DNA of 64,000 nucleotides from Gnetum montanum (lineage: Eukaryota > Streptophyta > Gnetopsida > Gnetales > Gnetaceae): positions 1,590 through 65,589 of the forward strand of contig MNCI01004778.1 in assembly GCA_015680685.1 (NCBI GenBank). Direction: 5' to 3'. The notes beneath the pieces are model-generated. The model worked only from the letters and a program-made list of their open reading frames with translations, had not been told where the DNA came from and searched no databases. Of the stretch, positions 34,834 through 47,610 are shown piece by piece; positions within the stretch are counted from its first letter, which is position 1, and each line of letters starts with the position of its first letter. The translations under genes were made by a program, and so were the position numbers.

Positions 34834-36150
34834 TTAAAAGGTGGTAAAAAATGATGAGCCATCTCCCCCATGATTGAGTTGAAAGAAAGAGATCCAAAAA
34901 ATTAAGTGTGGTTGTCCATCTGATGAGTTGTTACTAGCACTGGCTCTTGTGGATTCATGGAAAGGTTTGAGTTGTTGCATGTTGACCAACTGTCTTTTGT
35001 TTGGGCTTTTAAGTTTGTAGATCAACATGACTCTAGATGGAAAAGTTTCATAAATGACATAAGGCCCTTTCCAAAATGTTTGGAACTTAGTTCATTATGG
35101 TACATGTGTGGGGTTCCCATAGAGGACCTTGTCTCTAGGTTGAAACTTTACTTTCCTAATTTTAAGATCATGGTAGTTTTTGTTAAATTCCTTGTGCACT
35201 TTATTCAAGAATAGGGCCACCAATTAGTTCTCATCTAGCACATCGAGGTTGATCAGTCTTTCTTTTTGTGCTAGGCTAAGGTCAAGATCAAAGTTGCAAG
35301 CTATTGAAAGTGTATGGAGCTTGAATTGAATTAGAAGAGTTGACAATTTTTCATACACCAGCTCATAGGGAGAATAGCCTATAAGGAGTTTCCATGTTGA
35401 GTGGTAAGCCTAAAGGAAATCATTGAGTTTTGTGCTCTAGTCTCTCCTATATTTGCTAATTGTTCTTATTAAGATCCTAGTGATCTCCCTATTAGTAACC
35501 TAAACTTGATTATTGGCCTAGGGTGATAGGGTTGTTGTTAATTTATGTTCAACCCCCAAGTGTTGCATGTAAAATGAGTATCATTGTTAAACATCAATGC
35601 ACATGGCACCCCACACCTGTTTACAACATTTTATTGTACAAATCAAGCAGCAATGGAAGTTTTATAGTTGGTGATGGCTAGTGCTTCTACTCATTTCATA
35701 CAATAGTCAACAACAACTATGATGTACAACTTTCCATTTGACACGGATGTGATGGAACCCATGAAATCAATGCCCTAAATGTCAAAGGGTTTTAGAGTTA
35801 GGATCCACTATTGAGGTTCCTCCATTCGAGTGGTCATCCCACCATTATGTTGATAGTGATCACAAGAGTGGATGAAGATGTGGGCATCCTTAAAGAGTGT
35901 TGGCTAGTAATACCCTACCATTAGGATCTTAATCATTGTGCATCTCTTAACATAGTTGCCTTCACAAGGACCCTCATGAGCATCTTGGATAACGTGTAGT
36001 TTGTCAACATCAAGAACACACCAACAAATTAGGCCATTAGCTCACACCTTATAAAGATTTCTGTTGATCTCTATGAAGTGTTTGGCTTGATCAAGAAACT
36101 ATTGTTTCTTCTTGTGATCTAAATCTTGTGGCATCTCCTGAGTGAGAAGA
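34834..36150 (-). pseudogene. Element D integrase
   Basis: Heavily mutated. Recognisable on the minus strand are the core region around 35600-35850 (KWKVVHHSCC, YEMSRSTS), VEHKLTTTLSP and VTNREITRILIRTISKYRRD (about 35440-35560), and the C-terminal part EFNKNYHDLKIRKVKFQ, DKVLYGNPTHVP, FWKGPYVIYETFPSR and LVNMQQLKPFHESTRAS (34870-35140). The C-terminal barrel is better preserved than the catalytic core. Confidence 0.8.
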
Positions 36151-36289
36151 TAAGTAAGTATGTCATCATACCATGTAGGTTCATTGGGCACTTGTTCATT
36201 TATCACACTAGCAAAGAGGAGTTCATTAGGGAACTGATTAGAATGTGGGCTCTCCTCCTCTTTGTTGTCCCATCATAATCGAGAAAAGT

Positions 36290-37570
36290 GATCAGCAACC
36301 ACATTCTCAATTCCCTTTCAATCAATCATTGTAAGATTAAATTCTTGTAAGATCACAAGCCACCATATGACATGGGAGTTCACCATCAATGTATTCATTA
36401 GGAAGAAAATTACACTATGGTTTGTATACACAAACATCTTGTATCTAAGCACATAGTACTTGAATTTCTCTAAGGCATATACCACTGTCATTAGCTCTTT
36501 TTCCATTGTGGTGTAGTTTAGCTATGCATCCATAATGCTTCTACTCACACAATGGATGTAATATGAACATTTTTTATCATCCAATTGCATGAGCATTGCT
36601 CCCAAGGAATAGTTCAATGCATCCATTGTGATGTGAAATGGTCAGAACCAATTAGGTGCTCATGGAATTAGAGTTTCTACAAGCTTTTATTTGAGTTAAT
36701 AGAATTCCTTTTCACATTCCTTGATCCATATGAATGGAGCATCTTTCTTTGTTAGCTCCACCAATGGTTTAGTAATCTTAGAAAAGTTCTCTATGAATCA
36801 CAGTAGTAGCTAGTGTGGCTAAGGAATGATTAGACATCTTTAATAGTTTCTGGATGATGGGTAATTCCTTAGATGATCTTAATCTTTTTAGGGTTCATCT
36901 CAATCCCTACTTGTAAGATTCTGTGCCCTAACACAATGCCCTCTTGGTCCATTAGATGGCTCTTTTGCCAATTAAGCTGAATGTTAGTCTCCACACACCT
37001 TTTTAGTATTTTCTCAAGGTAGTCTAGGGCTTACTCAAATGTAGCACCATAGGTGGAGAAGTCATCCATGAAGAATCACATCCCGCTACAAATATGCTAT
37101 TGAAAAATGCTAAGGACAAGGTGTTGGAAGGTTACATGGACATTACACAGACAAAAAAGGATCTTTTTGTATACAAAAGTTTCCTAGGGACTTGTAAATT
37201 TATTTTTGGCTTAATTCTCTAGTGTAATATGAATCTAGTTATAGCCACTATAACCATCCAAAAAGCTATAAAAGTAATGCCTAGAAATAGAGTCCAAAAC
37301 TTGGTTCACAAATGACAACAAGAAATGATCTTTGTAGGTTGCCATGTTCAATAGCTTGAAGTCAATACAGACCCTTCACATGTCACCTTTCTTTGGCATA
37401 ATCACTAGTGGGCTAACCCACTGACTATCCACAATGGGATAGATGAACCCTACCTTGAGAATTTGTTCAATCTCTTCCTTGACAATCTTCTTAAACTTGG
37501 GATCTAACCATTGCTGCAACTACCTCTTTAGGTTGATGGAAGGATCAATATAAATGCAATGTTGGAATAT
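36290..37570 (-). pseudogene. Element D reverse transcriptase and RNase H
   Basis: RT is frameshifted in many places but keeps the FMDDFST catalytic box near 37060-37080 and GHCV-type remnants near 36930. RNase H is clearer: MDALNYSLGAMLMQLDDKK (about 36600), YYIHCVSRSIMDA, MEKELMTVVYALEKFKYYVL, FVYTNHSVIFFLMNTLMVN, WWLVILQEFNLTMID and ENVVADHFSRL (36270-36506). The same architecture as A. Confidence 0.85.
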
Positions 37571-37879
37571 CCTAGAATCAATCTTGATGAGTTAAGGCTA
37601 TGACCAAGAAAAGGTTGTTGGCCATTTTTTGACCACCTTCAACAACTTCTCTTTTGGTTCAAGAGTAAGGTTGGCATTGATTATCACCAGCTTTACATTG
37701 TTTAGAAAAACATATTCCATGTCATCAAGTAGAGTTTTCAACTCTAAGGGCTCCTATTTAAAATTTTCAAGCATTTACAACTCTTCCTAATAAGTGTAAT
37801 TAGTCTCTTCATCAAAGAGTTGGTGATGAACTTGCTCTAGTCATCCATGCCTTCAACATAGGCACTCAATAAGCTCTCA

Positions 37880-38623
37880 GTTAGTTCCATGCAAAGTGTG
37901 CTATTTTCAAGATCAATTGTTAGCCACTGGGTACCCTCCTATTTTTTGGCTACTACATATAGGCACTTTTGAATTTTTGTCTCATTTTCACACTATCTAC
38001 ATGTTATTATTAATGTACTTTTTATGGCCCATAGTTTCTGCACATGGTTGCACCTTGTATCACTATATGCCATGCATGGAACTCTCTTCTTCTCAATCAT
38101 TGCAAATGCATTTTTCTTGGAAATCTCTAAGGAAAGGTCTCTAATGCCCAACTGTGCATCAATGGTACTTATCCAAGCCCTTCTTATGATGATTGGAAAG
38201 TCCTCCTTGCAATTATCAACTCAGATCATTAGGAAGTCAATAGGAATAAGACCACCCATAGACGGTGGTCATAATGTCCTCCACTAGTCCCAAGGGAACA
38301 ATGATGGATTGGTCTACTAACTCAAGATGAATATTAATCTTCTTCAGTGGAGGTAGGTTCCAAGCTTTGTACATCCCATGAGAAATTAGATTAACACTAG
38401 AACCTAAATCTAAAAGAGCTTTTCAAGGCTTATTTCCAGCAATTTGCAAATAGATTAAGGGACTCATAGGCTCAAAGATTTTCCTAGGAAGGTGGCCAAC
38501 CTTTATCCAATTAATTACCGCATGGGTTATCATGATGATATGCACTTTAGAAGGTGTTTGGTTTGAAGGGGACTTAAGTGGATTGGATGTAGAGGATGAG
38601 GGAGAAGTAAGGTTATCAGCCAC
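37880..38623 (-). pseudogene. Element D protease
   Basis: The open stretch 38423-38623 reads VINWIKVGHLPRKIFEPMSP and LIYLQIAGNKP, then after a stop LLDLGSSVNLISHGMYKAW, LELVDQSIIVPLGLVED and TTVYGWSY (to about 38240). The active site is DLG, as in A. Beyond it the frame is lost. Confidence 0.8.
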
Positions 38624-38659
38624 ATGAGTTTGTGAGGGCTTTATAGGACTGTTAGTTTG

Positions 38660-41103
38660 GAAGAATGGTCATTTTTTGGATTTGGTTTCTGAATCACTTG
38701 GTTGAGGAGTCAACTGTAAGTTAATAGCCCTAGTAGCATTATGTTGCTATGAATAGGCTATAATTGCTCCTTGCATGGATGGAGCAGGTGGTAATTAGGT
38801 TAAGGGTGGAGGAACATGCGCAGAAGGATGAGGAGGATGATAAGGATATGGGGATTCCCCTCTTGAAGATGGATATTAAGCTCTGTAATACTTAGGAGGG
38901 TAGTAATGATGCTAGAATGAGGCATGACTAGAAGAGTCACATGGAGAAATGGGCTATTGAACATAGTACTCATATGGATTAGGCTACCTATAAGGTTATT
39001 GCTACATTGGTGGTGGCATCCCCCATGACTGTGGGTGTTGCCACTAATGATACTGCTTAAACAGTTGTGGTGGAACTCCACTTGGATAATAGGCTTGTTG
39101 TTGGTGGAAATTCCTTAGATTGCCTTGAGGATAAGGTAATCTTCTAGGTGCTTACCTTTTGGCCAATCTAGGATTTAAGGCATACACCCTAGATTCTTTC
39201 AAGTGCGACATAATAGGGTAACATCCCTTAGGATGTTTGTATTGAAAAATGCCACATCCACCACCATCATCATCAGATTCAGACTCCACAACCTCCTCTA
39301 CAGTAGTAGCTTTTCCTTTACCCCTTTGGTGGACATGTTTAGCCTCCTTCCTTCTCCTACGGTCACGATCACTACTTTGCTCTTTGGATGTCTACTTATT
39401 TTAGAGTGGTTTAGAACATTTCATCTAAAGAGTTTCACATATTATCTACCTTGGCCAAAATTTCTGAAATAGACTTTTGGATTGATAAGGTCTTTCCTTG
39501 CACCACCTCATTAAGTGGTGCCTCCTCCTCATTATTACAGAATTGAACTTTCCTTTTTTTTATCAAGAGGTCCCGATTGTACTCCTCCATACTTTCTCTC
39601 TTTCTTAGTTCTCCTTCTTCTTTAGCAACTTGCTCAATGAGCCTTTGGATCTAATGGGCTCTAAGTTCTGATAGTCTCCCTTGGGTATAGACCCTAATAG
39701 TTCTCCTTGTTTCTGATCAAATACCATCTATGATATGGTGAAGCTGCTCCCTTTGAGAACAATCATGGCCAGGACATCAATGCAAAAGAGAATAGTACCT
39801 ACTCATGGTTGTGTCCAAGGGTTCATGTGTTTCTTGTTGCCAACCTTGGATTTACTTTCTTAGGTTTGACATTTGAGAGTACATCTAATATTTTTCATTA
39901 AACACCTCAAGCATCATACTCGATCTACGGATTGATTTTGGATCCAAAGATTGATACCAAATTTTAGCTTCTTTTGTCAGTGTCCTAGGGAATAGCTTAA
40001 GTTTTTTTCATTCATAATCTATGTTCTGTAAGGCATAGGCATCATGAAAGGCCTACAAATGGTTTTGTAGATTTGACTTGTATCCCCCTTTAAACTTGGG
40101 GATATTTTTCATATCCAACCACTTTATTTGGCTATCTTTCACATGCCTTATTGGAATTCTCACTACCATTACAATATTTAGCATATTTTGAGTTGCAAGC
40201 AAAGGATCATCATAGTCATGGCCTCTATGATAGTCATGATGCCTATGATGTCATTCATTATTCCTTCTCTCATGGTGGTGGGCCTCCCTTAAATGCCCAT
40301 ACCCTTGATCTCAACTGGTCTAACAGGCCCTACAATCACGATCATCTTTGTCCCATTGGTCACCTCCATCATAGTCATGTCCTCTGTGGCTTCAATTGGA
40401 GCTAGAGAAGGAAGAAGAGGATGATGAAGGTGAAGAAGAAGGAGGACTATCACCATGGTGCTTGCACCCCCTCTTCGATGGTCATGGCCATGATCATCAT
40501 CATGATGTCTATCCCTATACGTACCATGAATCCCAACTTTGGATCCTCCATGATCATGGGACCCATTCTTTCTTGAACTAGGATTGTTTACAGCGGACTA
40601 TAAGTTTTGGTTCAAGCCCCCTTCATCAAAACCAAGGGAAGGAGAGTTAGTGACATGAGAACCCCCAAAGAAGTGATCCTCACTATCTTTTTGACCTACC
40701 AGGAACAAGGGGTTATTAAACTACTTTCCATTTGTAGCTTTATAGTGTTTCTCTTATTTCTAATTGATTTTACATTATGCTTCAATGGGATGGTAATCCT
40801 TGGAGTCATGATCTTGTGCAATGTATTTAGCATGGAGCCCTTAGATGTCCAACCTTATAAGAGTTTGTTGGAGCATCACAAGAATTGATCGATTGGATAG
40901 TAACATAATGTTTTCATCCATGTCCCTCCACGACTTCTTATCATCCTGATGTAGGACGAAGGTGAAATTGGGCACATGCTCATTAGGATGAGTATAGACC
41001 ACTTGGCATTGTTGGGACATTAGCTAGTTTGATTTTTTATTCCCTTGATTGGATGTGTGCTCAAATTTTGGTGGAGAATCAACCCTTTGAGAAGAAGACA
41101 TTT
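38660..41103 (-). pseudogene. Element D Gag
   Basis: Starts MSSSQRVDSPPKFEH at 41103 on the minus strand, about 150 bp after the primer-binding site. It contains CQVVYTHPNEHVPNFTF (40960-41020), an acidic/His-rich middle (40150-40560), the gag core (39700-40100) and the knuckle region near 39250 (CGIFQYKHPKGCYPI). The Pro/Gln-rich tail (38800-39081) has HGGCHHQ-like wording matching A. Numerous stops. Confidence 0.8.
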
Positions 41104-41237
41104 TGGATTAGAAGAAAAAATCAATGTGCTTTTTATAATAATAATTATTGTTTAGAATGATTTCAACTTGAAGGTTTAATCTAGCGATGTCGAATGATTT
41201 TCACTAAGTCCAAGATAGCACATGAAGCTAACTAAAG

Positions 41238-41256
41238 TCCCCGACAATGATGCCAA
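41238..41256 (-). other. Primer-binding site of element D
   Basis: TTGGCATCATTGTCGGGGA on the minus strand, directly after the 5' LTR end; complementary to tRNA-Asp with a few changes. Confidence 0.8.
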
Positions 41257-41810
41257 TGATGAGCAATGAGTATACCCTACACCCAACCATACAAATCACT
41301 AGTGTTCACTCAATGTTCTAGTTGAATTTCATAGACTTTAGTTCTCTAAGTACATTGGGTTCAAGGAGGTGAAACTAATCGTTGTAATCATTGTCTTCCT
41401 AGTTCTACTTGTGAAGTGCAAGTGTATGGTTAAGCATAACTGAGGCATATGATTTTTATCATTTTATTTATTTTATGAATTAAGTCACCTAAGAATCAAG
41501 AATAAAGAATAAAGCTCATCTTTATTTCCATTCACACTAAAGTGTTCAGGTATAACAATGCTTGAATAAAGATCCATACTCTTTGACTCCTACTATAGGC
41601 ACTTAGAAAATATTTTAACTTTTGAGTGGAAAAACTACTAGAGCTTTGCTACAACTATGAGACTTATGCCATAAATGCAGTGGGTAGGCACACATTTATA
41701 GGCAAGATAGGGTGCCTTCTCAATGAGTACATGTCAACAAGTCAAACCCTACATTAATGAGATCATGTCGATGGCATCTCATCGACATGGCCAAACCATG
41801 TGACTCATTA
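41257..41810 (-). repeat. 5' LTR of element D
   Basis: 554 bp, about 310 bp shorter than the 3' LTR: the part corresponding to roughly 29160-29480 is missing (AAGAATAAAG is followed at once by CTCATCTTTATTTCC). Its start reads TAATGAGTCACATGG where the 3' LTR has TGCTAAGTTGCATGG. Confidence 0.88.
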
Positions 41811-41815
41811 GTTGT

Positions 41816-43178
41816 CTATGTATAATTGTTTCTTTTCTTATTGGGTTACTTCAAATGTGCAAAAGTGCTTTTTTTTCATATATACTCTTATGGAGTTTCC
41901 TTATATCATAATGTTGAATATCCATCTTAATGTTCCATTTTTTGAGCCAAATCATTTCTCTATGGAACCATCCTTTATGTTGTATAGAAACCAAGACTTC
42001 CTTCAAAAATTTAGTTGTTGTGCTACAAGAGAGACTATAAACAAATATTATAAATTAACAAAGAAATTTTATCTCTAAAGGCATCATATATGCTTCAAGA
42101 ATCAATAAATCATATTATAGCTACCTTTTAACTTGAAAATATTCTACCAAAAAATGCTTTTGAATTTCTTTTATTTTCTTCTAATATTTTCTAGTAAGTC
42201 TAGGATCCCACACTACACACCCTTACAAAAGAATCTATTGCACGATAGAACAAAATAGTTATTTTTTAATATCAGAGGCTAAGATAGTTTTATTTTGACA
42301 TTTACCTTTTAAATCAAATAATAGTCTCAATCCCCTTACAATCCTGTATTTAACACACATCTCCCAATTGTAATTGTGAAAAAATGTAGATCAAGGTATC
42401 TATAAGTTAGTGTTACATATACTGGATTCTTTCCAAGAGTGAAAGAGTAATCATTATTCCTAGTGTCACCCATCATAATTTTGGCTTTTTGTGCATTAAC
42501 TTTCATTCTTGAATAATGGAAAAAATCATCCAAACATTAAGCATTTGTTGCAAGCATTCCTTAGAGTTGGAGATGAGAGCTACATCATCAACATACAACA
42601 AAAGGTTGACAAAGTGATCATTAATTTTAATAGAGTATATACCTAGAATGTTTTGCATCCACTCTTTGACTTCATTAATAAAAATACCAAAAAGTGTAGG
42701 TAAAAGAGGATAACCTTATTTTACCCTAATATTACTATGCAATAAAACATTTTTATGGGAGTTGTGATATGTGTTCTGTATATATATCTCTTGTAAAGAC
42801 TTTGAACAACAGCTAACAAAGATGGATGAGTACCTATGTCTTGTAATGGCTTCTACAACTTGCTTTAAATAATTGAATAATATACTTTAGAGAAATCTAC
42901 AAAGCTAATAAAAGTTCTTTTATTTTTCCATTTTGCATAATCACTAAGATATTTCAATGTAATGAGGTGATCAAATGGTAGAATGATGAAATCTATACCC
43001 AACTTGTGAAACTACTCAAAAAAAATTTATTCTATATATTTCTTAATTTGCATCTCAAGAATATTTTCCAAAACCTTAGTAAAAATATTGGTGATTACCA
43101 TCAACTTATAGTTATTTAAATCAAATCTATCTTCTTGTTTAAAGGGAAAAATAGCTTTAGTAGTGCACAATTCTTTAT
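41816..43178 (-). pseudogene. LINE J reverse transcriptase
   Basis: Minus-strand RT of a non-LTR retrotransposon. In order: NNYKLMVITNIFTKVLENIL (about 43060-43130), LPFDHLITLKYLSDYAKW, KNKRTFISFVDFSKVYYSII (about 42880-42930), LLPTLFGIFINEVKEW (about 42680), the catalytic LLLYVDDVALISNS (42560-42600) and MKVNAQKAKIMMGDTRNND (42455-42505). The segment is framed by D on the left and E on the right, both inserted into it. Several stops and frameshifts. Confidence 0.88.
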
Positions 43179-44034
43179 TGATGAGTGGCAAGGTAGCCCT
43201 ATGCTCAACCATATGAATCACAAGCATTTATGCACAATCTGGTCGAATTTTGTGGATGGGACTAGTTGTGGCATCTAGATCGTTATGCTTTGATTGTAGT
43301 TTGCTGTGTTCCCACTTGGACTAGTGGTAGCTTTGTCACGTACGGTTTAGTCCAAGTGAGGCATATGATGTTGTTCCTAATTCTATGCTACTCCTGATGG
43401 CAATAAATAGGTGAATTAATTAAACTAATGAATAACGAAAAATAAAGTCTAAATTAGCCTATGGCGATGATATCCACTCTTAACTGTTCGTACATGTCTT
43501 GAACTTCGTGGAGCTACTTCTGGGTTTACCAATATGGGTGACTAAGTATTGACACTTAAATGCTCATGATTACGGTGTACACATTCTACTTAACAATAGG
43601 AATAGTAAATAACAATAAATGGAAATGTCTAACTGAAGAAAGCATTAAATAATTAAAACAACAATATTAATCTAAGTGGATGCTACAATGATGGAAGTAA
43701 TCTTAATCTTTATTACCAAATAAATATTGAGACATGTCCAAGTACGTCACACTCAAACAAAGGTGGTGTACAATTACAAACATCACATTGTGGGCATGCA
43801 CTGAAAATAATAGACTTTAAAGAAAAGAAACTGAAAACTAACTTGAAAACTACTTTCTAAGCTAGGCTAAAAACTATCTCATTCGAAAGCCCAAGTGTAA
43901 TATTTATAAGCAAGGTCTAGATGAGGTGACGTCAGGTATTCGACATTACTTATTAGCCCCGACATTGGGTACGTGACATTGAGACTCCAACATCATGTAC
44001 TTGATGTCAGGGCCCATCAAATCACAACTCATCA
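43179..44034 (-). repeat. 3' LTR of element E
   Basis: 856 bp; on the minus strand it begins TGATGAGTTGTGATTTG at 44034, directly after CATGGGGTA, and ends CTTGCCACTCATCA at 43179. U3 carries GACGTC/GATGTC-type palindromes (about 43925-44015); TATA box CTTATAAATA at 43901-43910. Confidence 0.92.
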
Positions 44035-44233
44035 TACCCCATGACTGAATGAAAATTCATCCTCAAGTTAAACAAAATGAAAAACAAGTCCTTTACAAAA
44101 TATTAGGCAGGTATGGGATTATTGACTAACTCAAACAATGGAAAAAATAATTGACTTGTGACATGCTGTAGCGATGCAGTACAAAAATGGGACACATAAT
44201 TATAGAATAAAATTACAAATAGGACTAGGAAGC

Positions 44234-46952
44234 TCATGTGGTGCCTTGAGGTGGTGGCTCTTCCATTGATCGCTTTCCTTGGTCGTCAGGCCACTAAAAT
44301 TTGTAATGGTTGAGCAAGGCCTACAATTTTTCCTCCTCAGTCCTTAGGTTGTGCACTGTCCAAGCTACTGTGCTGATGTGTGCTAGTGCTGATACATCCC
44401 AAGGACATGGTAGCTATAGAAACATTTGATTTACCTTTACGTATCATGCTGCGAACTATCGTCATTCTTCCTTGAAAGCCCTAGCATTATGTCTTAGCTC
44501 ATGATAGTCTATCAATCTTTGAGGTAGGTTTGAGGCTATATTTTTCTATCCCTGGTTGCTAGCTTTGACCACTTCTAAATTTGAGTTTTCCACTTGTAAC
44601 TTTTGCAAAGAATCCTTCCAATCTACAAACTCTTTTTCATAAAGTGCATAGGTGGTCACTACTTGCTTCAGGGATGACCTATTGTTAACATGGCAAGGTT
44701 GGCATATTTGAGGTTAGCTAACACCATGTATTCCTTCAAATCTTCTATTTGTAGGTCCTTATTTTTAACTTTCACTTATTGTACCATGGCATAATTATCC
44801 AAGATGGCCTGTCATTCAAAATTTTTTGTTGCCAAGGAGATGATGTGGGCCTTGGCCATCTTGATTTCCTTTTCATTAATCTCTTTATACATGCCAATTT
44901 GGTCACAAAAGTGTTCCTTTAACTTCTCAAGTTTCTTAGCCTTGTTTTGCCACGTGCTGATCTCAATTACTATCTTTTAACAATAGCGTATACCTCCTCC
45001 ATAGAGAGGGTTCTATTTTTTATGATCAAGCTACTTATATCCCAGCTGACCCTCATTGGTTGTTCTCTTAACTAGTGGACACTCTCTTCCAAGATGTTCT
45101 TTTGCTTCTCCACTGTGGTCAATTGGGCATTCTCTACAACAAGTTGCTTGTTCTCTTCTTGGGTGGTAGTTAGTGCCTTTTTATGTGCATGGGTTCATGC
45201 ATCTATAGTGAAGGCATTCTAGATTGCCATCTCCTTTTCTTGCTCTGTAGCTGCTTTCTCTTTCACTAGCTTGGAAAGCTCTTTTTTCCAAAATTGTTCC
45301 AGTTGGTCAGGCACAAAAAATCAAGTAGGATTATGTCATTTAGCTCATAGGATAGCCAGCTCTTCTTGCAATCTTTGTACTTCAGCTTCTACATGTTTGG
45401 CCTTGACCTCAACCATGACCAACTTTCCTTTAGTAGTGATGAGGTTCGATTGAGCTACAACAACATCATTGGAGATGTTAATAGATTTGTTATTACTTGA
45501 CTTGTCTATAGCAAATAATCAAGCACATCCTCATGCACTACAAGAGTCATCGAGATCCCAACTAGCACTTGTGCATCCCTAGTTCCTGCCAAATCGGTTG
45601 GAGGCATAACAGGAATATTGAATGACTTCTTGATGTGATCAGTGATCACTTTTGCTACACTCACTACATCCTTGTGTTATACCACCACAACGATGATGCC
45701 TTATCCTATTTACAAAGTGACTTGAAAGGATGCAACATTCCTAGAGACCTAGCGCAACCATTAGGATCCCCCTCCTCCTAGCTGAATCAAGATCTCTTCC
45801 CTTGCTGGATCATCTAATACTATGGGCCATATAGCATCATCCCTAACTTGGAAGAGATTGGCCTCATTCCTACTCCCCCATCTAACGATCTCAACAATTC
45901 TTTGCAGGTGGCTCATCAACGGTCTATAATTTTATGGTGGCTACAGTGAAGCTTGTGCTTGTGGGCGTTACTCAAGCTCTTATTGCATTTTATTTCTTGG
46001 TTCTTCCTCTTTTTTAGCTTCTTAATCCTCACCAAAATATTTTCTTAGTGTTATGGTTTTGAGGAGCTCTACAAAGGAGGCATGTTGAGCCTTCCAAAGG
46101 ATATCATTGGTATATCCTAAGATTCCTGTGCACTTGCATAGCTTTCTAATTAGATAGGGAAAAAAATTGTTGGTCTCCTTGATATTGTTTCTTTGAACTG
46201 TTGCTAAATTTCCATGAAGTAATACTAGGAAAGGTTAACTAAAAATTTTCCCATTGATGGCACTTCCCCTAGCCACATAGGTAGAAATTCAAGTGAGACC
46301 TTTGGTGGGAAATAAATGGTATGTCCCAATCTTGAAGTAGGTTCTCTCTTCCAAAGTCATCTCATTGTATGACTTATCTTCTTGGTCATATACCTGCCTT
46401 AGCCATAGTCTCTTCATTTTGGGGTTGGATCTGGTGGATAGGTGAGTAACCTTGGCCCCTTCACTAGGCAGGTTGAGAGTTGTGCTATATCTTTGAATGC
46501 ATAAGAGACGTTCACCCCACAGATATTTATAGTGGTACCTTTATCGTTATTATGCTAGAATTGATAGAATTTCCCTAGGTACCATTCACCACTATCTGAT
46601 AGGATTGACCATAATGGGAACACTTTGAGTTGCGTTTGCACCACTTCTGGAGCAATTCCACAAATGGACCGAAGTTCATTTCCACAATGACTAAAGACAA
46701 TGTAGATTTCTTCAAAATGGAAGCAAGGCAGTCAAGGGAAAATGTGAGACATTGTCCCTATTTTGGGGTTGGTAGTTCTTCTGCCTCCCCTTGGGCCAAT
46801 TGCCTGGTAGCAAGGGCCTCTTGATGGATACTAAAAGATTGGGCCTCTTGTTCAGCATGTCCCACTTGTTCTCCTGGTTGATCATGGCCACCATGTGGAA
46901 GTTTAATGGCTCTCTACAAGGGTTCACCCTGAGTAACTCTTTTTGGGACCAT
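44234..46952 (-). pseudogene. Extra ORF of element E
   Basis: A 2.72-kb degenerate frame homologous to those of D and F. It starts MVPKRVTQGEP at 46952, then EEQEAQSFSIHQE-like wording (AEQEAQSFSIHQEALATRQ) near 46830, the conserved middle domain (about 46130-46390: MTLEERTYFKIGTYHLFPTK, ISTYVARGSA, FPYLIRKLCKCTGILGYTND, QHASFVELLKT), a coiled-coil-like part (about 44600-45500) and the closing RTEEEKL and KRSMEEPPPQGTT at 44234. The stop position is the same as in F (EEPPPSRTT). No known catalytic motif is seen. Possible roles such as accessory or envelope-like protein are not decidable from sequence. Confidence 0.8.
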
Positions 46953-47504
46953 CTACAATCAAGCAAAAGCAAGTGTTACCAAGGTTCTGTATATTATCAT
47001 CAATCAATTATACCTTACTCATAACCTTAGTTCATTAACCTCATAATGTATATGATTATAGGGTTAGGAAAATTTTCAAGAAAAATTCCCCAAAAAGGTT
47101 TCTATCTTTTCTACAACCCATTACAACTAGTTCCTTTTTCATTATATGTGGCTTAAGATAATCGTTATAGACCCAAGGGTTAGAGATCTTGGATATCTGA
47201 CACTATCGTTAATGATTTTTCATTATAAGTCCTAAGGTTTTTAACATTCTTACCCTTAGAATACCTTTTGGGTGATAGCAAATTTTAACAAGTCAGCATA
47301 AGGTTCGCACACATGCATCCCCTCTCAACCCCACCCCCATGACTAAGTTGAAAAGTCTAGGTTCAGATAGATTCAAATGGTATGGAAATTGTTGCATTAG
47401 AGAGCTAGATATTACAAGTGAAAGAAGGAGGTGTAGAGCTCTAAGTCGTGAGAAAAAATTGCAACTCCCCAAGTGGAAAATGTATAAAATGAAGTACTAA
47501 GTAC

Positions 47505-47610
47505 CATGGGGTTCATATTTATAGGTTGTTTGGGGCCCAATGTTAGGTACACAACATTGTGTATGCGACGTCGAGTTAGACCCGATGTTAAGTACATGAT
47601 ATTGAGGTCT
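47505..47610 (-). promoter_or_regulatory. Internal U3-like promoter module of element E
   Basis: On the minus strand: CAATATCATGTACTTAACAT, then CGACGTCGCAT and CACAATGTTGTGTACC, a cluster of short inverted repeats (47536-47607), followed by CCTATAAATATG at 47514-47525, about 560 bp upstream of the extra ORF start. The E LTR has ATCATGTACTTGATGTC and TGACGTCA-like repeats plus CTTATAAATA, so the two regions share both core and an 11-bp stretch (ATCATGTACTT, in opposite orientation). Confidence 0.55.

Larger units (their letters stand above)
28917..41810 (-). mobile_element. Full-length gypsy element D with extra ORF
   Basis: A 12.9-kb minus-strand element: 5' LTR 41257-41810, primer-binding site, gag, protease, RT-RNase H, integrase, conserved non-coding block, internal promoter-like module, extra frame (32842-30011), polypurine tract and 3' LTR 28917-29781. 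Perfect target duplication GTTGT at 28912-28916 and 41811-41815. It lies inside LINE J. It is the only copy in the window with both pol and the extra frame, so it shows the complete plan of the family. All frames are broken. Confidence 0.93.
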
